Shown: positions 1 to 8,161 of the stretch, piece by piece
How the letters are laid out: each line of letters begins with the position of its first letter
How positions within the stretch are numbered: the first letter of the stretch is position 1
NCBI GenBank assembly: GCA_964432875.1
Contig: CAYSPJ010000067.1
Span: 1 to 27,748, forward strand
Length of the DNA: 27,748 nucleotides
Direction: 5' to 3'
Source of the DNA: JACJYE01 sp964432875
Lineage (GTDB): Bacteria; Bacteroidota; Bacteroidia; Chitinophagales; Saprospiraceae
Notes under the pieces: model-generated
The model's input: only the letters and a program-made list of their open reading frames with translations
What the model was told of the DNA's origin: nothing
The model's database searches: none
Position numbers and translations under genes: made by a program

Positions 1-3000
1 ATGACATTCAAACACCCAATGCTCGCCTTGGCGTTGCTCCTGCTTTCGTGGGGCACCTTACAGGCTCAATTCCCATGCTTCAACGGCATCACCCTGCTTG
101 GCCCCGGCCCCGATCCAATTGATCTTTGCGAGGACGGGCAGAGCGGGCAGATCAACTTCACCACTAATATCGTCGCTTTGCCCATCGGCTATATCGTGGT
201 CGATGAAAACGACATTATTGTTTACATCGGCCTGAGTGGGCGCATTGACTTTGGCAGCCTGCCCGGCAACAACTTCCGGGTTTACGGCTTCAACTTCATC
301 GGGCAGATCACGGCTCAGGTCGGAGACCCCCTGGGCAGCCCCTTAGCCAATGGCTGTTTTGCGCTAACCGCCAACTTTATCACCGTGACGGGCGATGCCC
401 TGGATGGCGGCACGGTAAGCACTGAAGACGGGCTGACCGAGGCTTATACCTGCCCCGGCGACAGCCTGCCCGATGTCGTGCGCTTCATCAATGATGGCGC
501 TGACCCCTCGGCTTCCTTCGTCTATCTGGTTACCGATGAAGACAATATCATCACCGCTATCCTCCCTGGTGATAGCTACGACTTCGAGGGTACCGGCCCG
601 GGCGTTTCCCGCGTCTGGGGCTTGTCCTATCAAGCCACTCTGCTGGCGATGGTCGGCGATGATGCCGCGGCGGCTATTTTGGCCGAAGGCTGTTATGCCC
701 TGTCGTCCAATTTCGTCACCATTTACCACCTGCTGCCAGAGGGCGGCACCGTGAGCACCACCGATGGCAGGCAAGAAGTCTTCTACTGTGCAGGCAGCGG
801 CGCTGACCCGCTAGTCCAGTTAGACAGCATGGCGGCTTCTAGTTCGCCCTACATCTTCGTGCTGACCGATACCAACAACATCGTCCTGGGGATCGATACC
901 CTTGGCCAGTTCAACCTGGATAGCCTGGGCAGCGGCATCTTCCGCGCCTGGGGTTTAGCTTATACCGGCCTGTTGACGGCTCAAGCAGGCGACACGGCCA
1001 CGGTGGCCAGCCTCTCCGACGGCTGTTTCGCGCTTTCCAGCAATTTCGTAACCATCAATACCGAAGGCGCCAGCGGCGGCACCCTCGCCACTGATGCTGG
1101 AGATACGGAGGTCTTTGCCTGCCCGGCCGATGGTATTGCCGACACCATCCGCTTTGTCAATACGGGAGCAGCCGGCGATTTTTTCCAATACATCATCACC
1201 GACACCAATAATATCATCATCGCGCTGCCCGATACTAATCTGGTGGACTTTGAAGACCTGGGCGTCGGCCTTTATCGCGTCTGGGGGCTGGGCTACACGG
1301 GCAACCTCCTGGCCGCCGTGGGCGATACCGCTTCCACCGCTACCCTATCCGATGCGTGTTTCGGCTTGTCGCTCAATTTTGTCACCGTCTTCAACCTCAA
1401 GCCGATTGGCGGCACCGTGAGCACGATCGACGGCGATACCAGCGCTTATGGCTGCCCTGGCGATAGCCTCCCCGATGTGGTGGGCTTTGCAAATATCGAT
1501 GCCAGCGGCAGCGATTATGCTTACGTCATCACCGACGAAAACAATATGGTTTTAGTGGTGGCCATCGGCGATAGCGCCGACTTTGACACCTTGGGCACTG
1601 GCTTGTTCCGCGTGTGGGGCGTGTCTTACACCGGCAACCTCACGGTAATGCCTGGGGTAAACTTCTCCTCCAGCATCCTGTCTGACGGTTGCTTTGACCG
1701 CTCGCTGAATTTTATCTCGGTCTTCATGGAGCAGCCCGAGGGCGGCACCGTCTCTACCGAAAGCGGGCAGGCCGAGGCTTTCATCTGCGCGGGCAGCGGG
1801 CTGTCCAGCCTCGTCCGCTTTGACAGCTCCGGGACGGGCAATAGCCTTTATCTCTATGTAGTAACGGATACCAACAACCTCATCCTGGCGGTACTGGACG
1901 CAGATGTTGCTGATTTTGACAGCCTGCCTTCCGCCGATTTGTACCGGGTATGGGGGTTAGCTTATACCGGCAACATCACTGCCATGGTCGGCGATACCGC
2001 TTCAGCGGTCAACCTCTCTGATGGCTGTTTCGCGCTCTCTGCTAATTTCGTGTTGGTGAGCCGGGAGGAAGCATCCGGCGGCACCGTGAGCACCGAAGAC
2101 GGCCTAACCGCTGTATTCCTGTGCGCCAACGATCCCCTGTCAAGCTTGCTGCGCTTCGACAGCACTGGGGCCGGAGACCATAGCTACGTTTACCTGCTCA
2201 CCGATACTAGCAACACCATCATCGAAATCCTGCCCGGCGACAGCCTCGACTTCAGCGGCGCGGCTAGCGCGACCCTCCGCCTCTGGGGCTTGGGGTATAC
2301 CGGCAACCTGACCGCTCAGGCGGGCGATGATGCCGCAGCGGTCAACCTTTCGGACGGCTGCTTCGCCTTGTCCGACAACTTCGTCACCCTCATCCGCCAG
2401 GCAGTAGATGGCGGGGCGGTAAGCGCTGAAGGAGGGATTACAGCATTGACGCTCTGTGCCGGCGATGGTATCCCCGATACGGTACGCTTTGAAAACACAG
2501 GTGCCGACGGCCCTGCCTATGTCTATGTCCTCACCGATACCAACAACATCATCCTGACGCTTTCCGATGATGGCGTGATCGATTTCGACAGCCTGGGCGG
2601 CGGCACATTCCGCCTCTGGGGGCTGGCTTATGGCGGCAATATCACCGCCATGGCCGGGGATACCGCCTCGCTTGTAAGCCTGGCGGATAGCTGCTTTGCA
2701 TTGTCGGGCAATTTCGTCACCATCGACAATCAGGAAACCATCGGCGGCACGGTCAGCACGGAAGCTGGGCAGACCGACCTCTCAGTATGCCCTGGCGATG
2801 CCCTGGTCTCCTTTGACAGTACGGGCACCAGCGGCGAGTTTTACGCCTACGTGGTGACGGATACCAATAACGTCATCCTGGCCCTGCTGGCAAGCGATAG
2901 CTTTGATTTTGACGCCCTGGCAGTTGATATCGCCCGTGTCTGGGGCTTGGCTTACTCTGGCAACCTCCTGGCAGCAACCGGCGATACGGCCTCGCTTATC

Positions 3001-5703
3001 GCCCTATCGGACGAATGCTACAGCCTGTCGGACAACTTCGTCACCATCAGCAAAGAAGATGTGAGCGGGGGCATGGTGAGCACAGATGGAGGTGAGGTCA
3101 ATGTCTATCTCTGCCCCGGCAATGGCATCCCGGATAGCGTCTTTTTCGCAAGCACGGGTGCTAGCGGCAGCTCTTTCACCTATCTCATCACCGATGAAAA
3201 CAACATCATCCTGGCAATCCCGGCCGGCGACAACTTTGACTTTGAGGGTTCCGCGCAGGGCATTTCCAGGGTTTGGGGGCTGTCTTACAACGGCAACCTC
3301 AGCGCACAAGTAGGTGACGATGCCGGCAGCGCTATACTTGCCGATGATTGCTACGCCCTTTCCAGCAATTTCATCACCGTTTACCACGAGCAGCCCGACG
3401 GCGGCACCATCAGCGCAGATGGAGGGGCAAACGAGGTGTTCACCTGCCCCGGCGATGGGCTGGCGGATGTCGTGCAGTTTAGCAATACCGATGCCAGCAA
3501 TAGCCTTTACGCTTATCTGATAACGGATACTGCCAATATCGTAGTGGAAGTAATCACTGGCAATTCGGCTGATTTTGAAGATGCCGGAGCGGGCATCTCC
3601 AGGGTTTGGGGCTTCGCCTACACTGGAAACCTCACCGTGATGCCCGGCGATGATGCCGCGGCAGTCTCCCTGAGCGATGACTGTTATGACTTGTCAGACA
3701 ATTTCGTCACGGTTTACCACGAGCTGCCGGATGGCGGCACCATCAGCACCCTCAGCGGCCAAGATACGCTGAGCTTCTGCGTAAGCGACAATCTGCCCGA
3801 CATCGTCGAGCTGGAAAATACCGGAGCGAGCAATAGCCTCTACGCTTATCTCGTCACGGATACCAATAATATCGTGCAACAAGTAACCACCGGCAACACG
3901 GTTGATCTGGATGGCACGGGCAGCGGCATCAGCCGCATCTGGGGCTTGGCCTATACCGGCAACCTGACTGCTATGGCCGGAGATACGGCTGCGGTAGCTG
4001 CGCTTTCTGACGAATGCTTCAGCTTGTCCAACAATTTCATCCTCCTGATCAAGGAGTCGCTTTCTGGTGGTACCGTACTGGCCGAAGGAGGGTTGGATGC
4101 CGTTTATACCTGCCCCGATGGCCTGGCCGATACGGTGCGTTTCGAAAGCACTGGCACAACAGGTGGCACATTCACTTATCTGGTAACCGATACCAACAAC
4201 GTCATTTTGTCTATCCTGGACGGCGACTTTGAGGATTTTGAAGCCTACGGCATCGGCGTCACTCGCGTTTGGGGCCTGGCTTACAACGGCAACCTCACTG
4301 CTGCGGCCGGCGATACGGCCTCGCTAGCTAGCTTGGCTGACGAGTGCTTTGCTTTATCGGTCAACTTCGTCACCATCTATAGCGATATACCGCGTGCCGG
4401 CACCCTCAGCACGGAAGATGGCTCGGACCAGATTAACGCTTGCACCAATGCCGATCTCTCTAGCGGGGTCATCCAATTTGACAGCATCGGTGTAGTTAAC
4501 AGCCAGTTTGCCTTTATCGTGACGGATACCAACAACGTCATCCTTTACCCGCCGAACCTGGATTTGTCTGGTTTCAGCGGGGCTGGCTTGGGCACTATCC
4601 GCGTTTGGGGCATGGCTTATACCGGCAATATTACAGCTATGGCCGGCGATACGGCTTCCACCGTAGCCTTGTCGGATGAGTGTTATGACCTTTCTGACAA
4701 CTTCATCACGGTAATCCAGGAAGAGGTCTTTGGCGGGATGATATTCACCTTTGATTTCGAAACCGAAGTGTATACCTGCCCCGAGGATGGCAATCCCGAC
4801 GTGTATTTCTTCTTGAACTTTGACATCATCGGCGCTACTTCCCTCTTGGCGCTCACCGATACGAACAATGTCCTGATCGCCTTCAACAACTTCGATGATC
4901 CCACCGACTTTGAAAATCTGCCGTCTGCTATTTACCGCATCTGGAGCATCGCCTATTCTGGCGATATCCTGGCTGAACCCGGCGACACCCTGGACAGGAT
5001 TGCACTGGCCACTGACTGTTACGCCCTTTCAGAAAACTTCGTTACGGTGAATAATGACGTGCCGGATGGCGGTAGGGTGACGACAGAAGACGGCGATACG
5101 ACCGTAACAGTAACCGTGGGTGATGGCCTTGCGGACTTCATCCGCTTTGACAGCTCTGAGGTTAGCAATAGCCGGTTCGTGTACTTGTTGACGGATACCA
5201 GTAATGTCATCCTGGATATCCTGTCCGAAGACCGCTACAACTTTGATAACTCTGGCTTGGCGCCCAACCGCGTCTGGGGCTTAGCTTACACGGGCACCCT
5301 GACGGCTGCCATTGGTGATACGGCGAGTATCATTAGCTTGAGCGACGATTGCTTCAGCTTGTCGGAAAACTTCGTGCTTATCCTCAAGACGCCGACGAGC
5401 AGCCCGGATGTTGCCCCCGACCTGCTTACGGGCCGCACGGCAACGCAAATCGAGCTTTGGCCCATCCCAGCCAGCCAGTCCCTGACCGTGTCTGTACGCG
5501 AAGGGGAAGCTGCAAGAGATAACTCGGCAAGCTTGCTATTGCTGCTCAATCAGACTGGGCTGCTGCTTTCCACGCACCGGGCTGAAGCCCGCGATGGCGT
5601 ACAACAGTTCGAGCTGAATATTGAAGCTTTGCCTCCGGGCATCTATTTCTTGCAATACCGCTCGGGTACGGAAGTTAAAACGGAGCGCTTTATCAAGCAA
5701 TAA
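1..5703 (+). CDS. Giant secreted repeat protein with T9SS type A sorting domain
   Basis: The 1900-residue protein starts with a signal peptide (hydrophobic residues 7-17, cleavage probably after the Ala-Gln-Ala near 21-22), which supports the ATG at base 1, though nothing upstream is visible. A divergent first unit (about 24-135) is followed by 15 units of mean period 111 residues. Each opens with GGTVSTEDG-like sequence, has a Cys about 15 residues in, then TDTNNIIL, a Phe-Asp/Gly turn, RVWGLAYTGNLTA, GDTAS and a second Cys in LSDxCFxLSxNFVT. From about residue 1815 it ends in a T9SS type A sorting domain: WPIPAS near 1820, LPPGIYFLQY, and a terminal basic ERFIKQ. Family knowledge says such domains direct export through the outer membrane and surface attachment or release. 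The two Cys per unit could form a disulfide (inference). I do not recognise the repeat family; a structural or adhesive surface role is a guess. Confidence 0.93.
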   Translation: MTFKHPMLALALLLLSWGTLQAQFPCFNGITLLGPGPDPIDLCEDGQSGQINFTTNIVALPIGYIVVDENDIIVYIGLSGRIDFGSLPGNNFRVYGFNFIGQITAQVGDPLGSPLANGCFALTANFITVTGDALDGGTVSTEDGLTEAYTCPGDSLPDVVRFINDGADPSASFVYLVTDEDNIITAILPGDSYDFEGTGPGVSRVWGLSYQATLLAMVGDDAAAAILAEGCYALSSNFVTIYHLLPEGGTVSTTDGRQEVFYCAGSGADPLVQLDSMAASSSPYIFVLTDTNNIVLGIDTLGQFNLDSLGSGIFRAWGLAYTGLLTAQAGDTATVASLSDGCFALSSNFVTINTEGASGGTLATDAGDTEVFACPADGIADTIRFVNTGAAGDFFQYIITDTNNIIIALPDTNLVDFEDLGVGLYRVWGLGYTGNLLAAVGDTASTATLSDACFGLSLNFVTVFNLKPIGGTVSTIDGDTSAYGCPGDSLPDVVGFANIDASGSDYAYVITDENNMVLVVAIGDSADFDTLGTGLFRVWGVSYTGNLTVMPGVNFSSSILSDGCFDRSLNFISVFMEQPEGGTVSTESGQAEAFICAGSGLSSLVRFDSSGTGNSLYLYVVTDTNNLILAVLDADVADFDSLPSADLYRVWGLAYTGNITAMVGDTASAVNLSDGCFALSANFVLVSREEASGGTVSTEDGLTAVFLCANDPLSSLLRFDSTGAGDHSYVYLLTDTSNTIIEILPGDSLDFSGAASATLRLWGLGYTGNLTAQAGDDAAAVNLSDGCFALSDNFVTLIRQAVDGGAVSAEGGITALTLCAGDGIPDTVRFENTGADGPAYVYVLTDTNNIILTLSDDGVIDFDSLGGGTFRLWGLAYGGNITAMAGDTASLVSLADSCFALSGNFVTIDNQETIGGTVSTEAGQTDLSVCPGDALVSFDSTGTSGEFYAYVVTDTNNVILALLASDSFDFDALAVDIARVWGLAYSGNLLAATGDTASLIALSDECYSLSDNFVTISKEDVSGGMVSTDGGEVNVYLCPGNGIPDSVFFASTGASGSSFTYLITDENNIILAIPAGDNFDFEGSAQGISRVWGLSYNGNLSAQVGDDAGSAILADDCYALSSNFITVYHEQPDGGTISADGGANEVFTCPGDGLADVVQFSNTDASNSLYAYLITDTANIVVEVITGNSADFEDAGAGISRVWGFAYTGNLTVMPGDDAAAVSLSDDCYDLSDNFVTVYHELPDGGTISTLSGQDTLSFCVSDNLPDIVELENTGASNSLYAYLVTDTNNIVQQVTTGNTVDLDGTGSGISRIWGLAYTGNLTAMAGDTAAVAALSDECFSLSNNFILLIKESLSGGTVLAEGGLDAVYTCPDGLADTVRFESTGTTGGTFTYLVTDTNNVILSILDGDFEDFEAYGIGVTRVWGLAYNGNLTAAAGDTASLASLADECFALSVNFVTIYSDIPRAGTLSTEDGSDQINACTNADLSSGVIQFDSIGVVNSQFAFIVTDTNNVILYPPNLDLSGFSGAGLGTIRVWGMAYTGNITAMAGDTASTVALSDECYDLSDNFITVIQEEVFGGMIFTFDFETEVYTCPEDGNPDVYFFLNFDIIGATSLLALTDTNNVLIAFNNFDDPTDFENLPSAIYRIWSIAYSGDILAEPGDTLDRIALATDCYALSENFVTVNNDVPDGGRVTTEDGDTTVTVTVGDGLADFIRFDSSEVSNSRFVYLLTDTSNVILDILSEDRYNFDNSGLAPNRVWGLAYTGTLTAAIGDTASIISLSDDCFSLSENFVLILKTPTSSPDVAPDLLTGRTATQIELWPIPASQSLTVSVREGEAARDNSASLLLLLNQTGLLLSTHRAEARDGVQQFELNIEALPPGIYFLQYRSGTEVKTERFIKQ
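406..5400 (+). repeat. Fifteen in-frame coding repeats, ~333 nt (111 aa) period
   Basis: The GG dipeptide opening each unit falls at residues 136, 248, 359 and so on to 1690; fourteen steps give a mean of exactly 111 residues. Units have diverged at DNA level, with conserved cores such as the codons for TDTNNII and WGLAYTGN. Unit 8 (near base 2750) is several residues shorter after its first Cys. Unit 15 (from about base 5068) lacks the first Cys. This is protein-domain duplication, not a CRISPR or microsatellite. Confidence 0.9.
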
Positions 5704-5734
5704 GTGCCGGAAAGTACGGATTAAATGTATTGAA

Positions 5735-5773
5735 AAAGGGGGCTACCCGCCAAGGGTGGCCCCCTTTATTTTG
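5735..5773. terminator. Strong intrinsic terminator, bidirectional
   Basis: A 14-bp stem (5735-5748 paired with 5754-5767, one G-U wobble) encloses the loop GCCAA. On the plus strand it is followed by ATTTT; on the minus strand the complement of 5733-5737 gives a run of T. It lies between the convergent repeat-protein gene and the symporter gene, so it can end both transcripts. Confidence 0.9.
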
Positions 5774-5848
5774 CTAGTCTAGAAGGGATCAGCAAGAAGG
5801 GTAAGCAGCTGTTTTTATGCCGCAACAATCCTCCAATGGATCTCTTTC

Positions 5849-7375
5849 CTAGTGCTTATCCTCCACCCGAAACACCAGCGCAGCCGCGATCAAGAAGGAC
5901 AGCCCGCCGAGCAACATGGCATAGATGGCCTGGCCATCAAAAAACTTGCCCAGTATAAAACCCAGGATAGAAGCGGCTACGATTTGGGGGATGACGATGA
6001 AGAAATTGAACACGCCCATATAATACCCCATTTTAGCCGAAGGCAGCGAGCCCGCCAGGATGGCGTAGGGCATCGAAAGGATACTAGCCCAGGCGATGCC
6101 GACGCCGACCATAGAGCCCAGGAGCCAGCGGTAGTCGGTCACGATAAAAACGGAGAGCAGCCCCAGCGCACCGAAAAGCAGGCAAATAGCATGGGTCATT
6201 TTACGGCTGCTGTGCTTAGCCAATACCGGCAGCAGGAAAGCGATGAGCGCCGCGATGCCGTTGTAGGCAGCAAAACAAACCCCCACCCAGTTGGCCCCCT
6301 GGTTGTACAATTCCGAAGCCGTATCGGAGGTGCCGAACACATGGCTGGTCACTGCCGCCGTAGTGTAGATCCACATGGCGAAAAGAGCGAACCAGGAGAA
6401 AAACTGCACCCCTGCCAACTGCTTCATAGTAGTAGGCATATCCTGAAAGTCGTTGATGATGGTGACGAAGCCGTTAGTAAAGCGCCCCTTGCTTTGCAAC
6501 CAGCCGGCAATCATCAGCAAGAGCCCGAACATGGCTATACCAGCACCAAAGACATACAATTCTTTTTCCAGGTGCAGGCGCGACAATGCCAGCAGCATCA
6601 GGGCGCCGACCAACAGGATGCCCGACCCGAGCTTCAATTGCTTTTTACCATTGGTAGTAAATGCTTCCGGTCTGCGCGCCTCGCGCCGGAAGCTGTCCTC
6701 TTTCTCTTTTTCTTCATAGGCAGCTAGCTCCTCCGGGCTATATTCCCGGGAGCGGATGATGGTCCACAGCACCGCCAGAAAAAAAACTGCGCCGCCGATA
6801 TAGAAAGACCACTTGACAGAATCGGGCACGATACCCTCCGCTGCTGTATTGCTCACGCCCAGCCAATTGGTCAACATATAGGGCAGCATAGAAGCGACCA
6901 CCGCTCCGGTGCCAATAAAAAAGCTCTGCATCGCAAAGCCCGCAGTACGCTGCTCCGAGGGCAGGTTGTCGCCCACAAAAGCCCGGAAAGGCTCCATGGT
7001 GATGTTGATGGAGGCATCCATAATCCATAGCATGCCCGCCGCCACCCACAAAACCGGAGAGTTGGGCATGATAAACAAGGCGATAGAGGCCAGTACGGCC
7101 CCTGCCAGGAAGAAGGGCCGCCGCCGCCCCAACCAGTTCCAGGTACGGTCGCTAAAATACCCTACAATCGGCTGGATGATCAGGCCCGTGACCGGCGCAG
7201 CGATCCAAAGTATCGGGATATGCTCCACATCCGCCCCAAGGGTTTCAAAAATACGGCTGACATTGGCGTTTTGGAGCGCAAAGCCGAATTGGATGCCCAG
7301 AAAGCCAAAGCTCATGTTCCAGATTTGCCAGAAGCTTAACCTCGGCTTCCTGGCAGTTAGCCTTTCGTCTATCAT
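5849..7375 (-). CDS. MFS sugar:cation symporter (SUT/SLC45-like), probable maltose importer
   Basis: This 508-residue inner-membrane protein has about 12 hydrophobic segments. The loop after the second helix reads GYFSDR (72-77) followed by LGRRRPFF (82-89), the signature of the glycoside-cation symporter/sucrose transporter group of the major facilitator superfamily. A second conserved stretch, MEPFRAFVGD, lies at 127-136. A charged cytoplasmic loop at about 209-248 separates the two six-helix halves. It is the last gene of a minus-strand operon with pgmB and a GH65 phosphorylase, a combination recurrent in Bacteroidota maltose loci, so maltose import driven by a cation gradient is the best inference; sucrose or another glucoside is possible. 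Its leader holds the heptamer array and runs of G, 92 nt from the preceding stop codon. No separate promoter is visible. The bidirectional terminator at 5735-5773 follows. Confidence 0.88.
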   Translation of the reverse strand: MIDERLTARKPRLSFWQIWNMSFGFLGIQFGFALQNANVSRIFETLGADVEHIPILWIAAPVTGLIIQPIVGYFSDRTWNWLGRRRPFFLAGAVLASIALFIMPNSPVLWVAAGMLWIMDASINITMEPFRAFVGDNLPSEQRTAGFAMQSFFIGTGAVVASMLPYMLTNWLGVSNTAAEGIVPDSVKWSFYIGGAVFFLAVLWTIIRSREYSPEELAAYEEKEKEDSFRREARRPEAFTTNGKKQLKLGSGILLVGALMLLALSRLHLEKELYVFGAGIAMFGLLLMIAGWLQSKGRFTNGFVTIINDFQDMPTTMKQLAGVQFFSWFALFAMWIYTTAAVTSHVFGTSDTASELYNQGANWVGVCFAAYNGIAALIAFLLPVLAKHSSRKMTHAICLLFGALGLLSVFIVTDYRWLLGSMVGVGIAWASILSMPYAILAGSLPSAKMGYYMGVFNFFIVIPQIVAASILGFILGKFFDGQAIYAMLLGGLSFLIAAALVFRVEDKH

Positions 7376-7394
7376 CGTTTTGTTTTTTGAAAAT

Positions 7395-7480
7395 CCCCCT
7401 CACCCCCCCCTTTACCCTTTAACCTTTACCCTTTACCCTTTACCCTTTAACCTTTACCCTTTAACCTTTATTCTTGAACC
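7395..7480 (-). repeat. Heptamer array (GGGTAAA/GGTTAAA)n with adjoining G runs
   Basis: On the plus strand, eight head-to-tail heptamers fill 7411-7466 in the order TTTACCC (A) and TTTAACC (B): A B A A A B A B. Two degenerate units (TTTATTC, TTGAACC) continue to 7480, inside the end of the lipoprotein gene. On the other side lie C8 (7403-7410), CA and C5 (7395-7399). Read in the direction of transcription, the lipoprotein stop codon TAA is itself part of the array, and the G runs lie 20-36 nt before the symporter start codon. The strand carrying GGG with TAAA spacers, G8 and G5 fits the sequence rule for a G-quadruplex. Confidence 0.95.
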
Positions 7481-7998
7481 CCAAACTGCGCCTTAGTCGG
7501 CCGCGTACTCAGGTTGATAACCTTCAGGATAGAGCTCGCCGTGGGAGTGCGGTTAACCCCTACCCAGGTCATAACGTCCTGTTCCTGGCTGATACCCTGA
7601 ATCTCCCACTGCGCATCCTGTGAATTGTAGATGTTATCAACATGGATGATGGTTTTGTCTTCATTATCCTCTTCCAGGCGCCAGGAGCCATAACCGGTTT
7701 GTTCCTGCCAGTGCCCATTGATGAAAGTGCCATCTGACTTAAACTTGAACCAGCGGCCCCGGTTGAACTGCCTGGCGACGGGGTCTTCTACCACGTAAAA
7801 TTCAAACACCCAGTACTCGGTAGTCAACAACGTGACCAACTGGGACGTGCCAGGGTTTAAGGGAGGCAGGAAGCCGCCTTCGGCCTCCGTAGTTGCCGCC
7901 ACATCTTGGCCAGCCGCCCCATCGCCAGTACTACTGCCATCGTTCTTGCAAGCCGAAGCGCCAATGATGAGCAGAAAAATCCAAAACAAATGTTTCAT
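7468..7998 (-). CDS. Small lipoprotein of unknown function in the maltose operon
   Basis: The 176-residue protein begins with a lipoprotein signal peptide: MKHLF, a hydrophobic core and a lipobox-like GASAC with Cys17. A low-complexity Gly/Ala/Glu linker follows to about 42. The rest looks beta-rich, with WVFEFYVV, RGRWFKFKSDGTFINGHW and GYGSWRLEED; the alternation and 'width-gradient' Gly/Trp pairs resemble small lipocalin-like domains, but I cannot name a family. It sits between the GH65 phosphorylase and the symporter, in the same direction, so it may be a sugar-binding or accessory envelope protein of the system (inference). Its last three codons and its TAA stop overlap degenerate heptamer units that lead into the array at 7411-7466. 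Its upstream region is lost in the scaffold gap, so its promoter and true distance from GH65 are unknown. Confidence 0.8.
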   Translation of the reverse strand: MKHLFWIFLLIIGASACKNDGSSTGDGAAGQDVAATTEAEGGFLPPLNPGTSQLVTLLTTEYWVFEFYVVEDPVARQFNRGRWFKFKSDGTFINGHWQEQTGYGSWRLEEDNEDKTIIHVDNIYNSQDAQWEIQGISQEQDVMTWVGVNRTPTASSILKVINLSTRPTKAQFGVQE

Positions 7999-8052
7999 GG
8001 TTGCAATGATTTTGTTGATTCAGTAAAATCGCTCCGCACAAGCAATCCCCCC

Positions 8053-8152
8053 NNNNNNNNNNNNNNNNNNNNNNNNNNNNNNNNNNNNNNNNNNNNNNNN
8101 NNNNNNNNNNNNNNNNNNNNNNNNNNNNNNNNNNNNNNNNNNNNNNNNNNNN
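8053..8152. other. Scaffold gap, exactly 100 N
   Basis: The run of N is exactly 100 long, the usual placeholder for a gap of unknown size. The left flank ends in six C and the right flank begins CCTTTAACC, which is heptamer sequence. The missing DNA is therefore probably another poly-C plus heptamer array like that at 7395-7480. A small gene could also be hidden here. Confidence 0.97.
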
Positions 8153-8161
8153 CCTTTAACC
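8153..8161 (-). repeat. Edge of a second heptamer array at the GH65 stop codon
   Basis: The bases next to the gap read GGTTAAAGG in the sense direction. The GGT is the last codon (Gly771) of the GH65 gene, the TAA is its stop, and AGG runs into the gap. This is the same unit and the same placement as the array after the lipoprotein gene. Only a little over one unit is visible, so the array itself is inferred. Confidence 0.6.

Noticed and set aside
406..5400. CRISPR or satellite interpretation of the 333-nt repeats
   Set aside because: The repeats are in frame, diverged at DNA level and conserved as protein, within one gene with a signal peptide and sorting domain.
5852..6727. Open frame of 291 codons opposite the symporter gene
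   Set aside because: His/Gln/Arg-rich antisense of membrane-helix codons; no domain and it ends inside a convincing symporter gene.
7411..7466. Telomere sequence
   Set aside because: The unit resembles telomeric repeats, but the arrays are short, internal and lie between ordinary bacterial genes.
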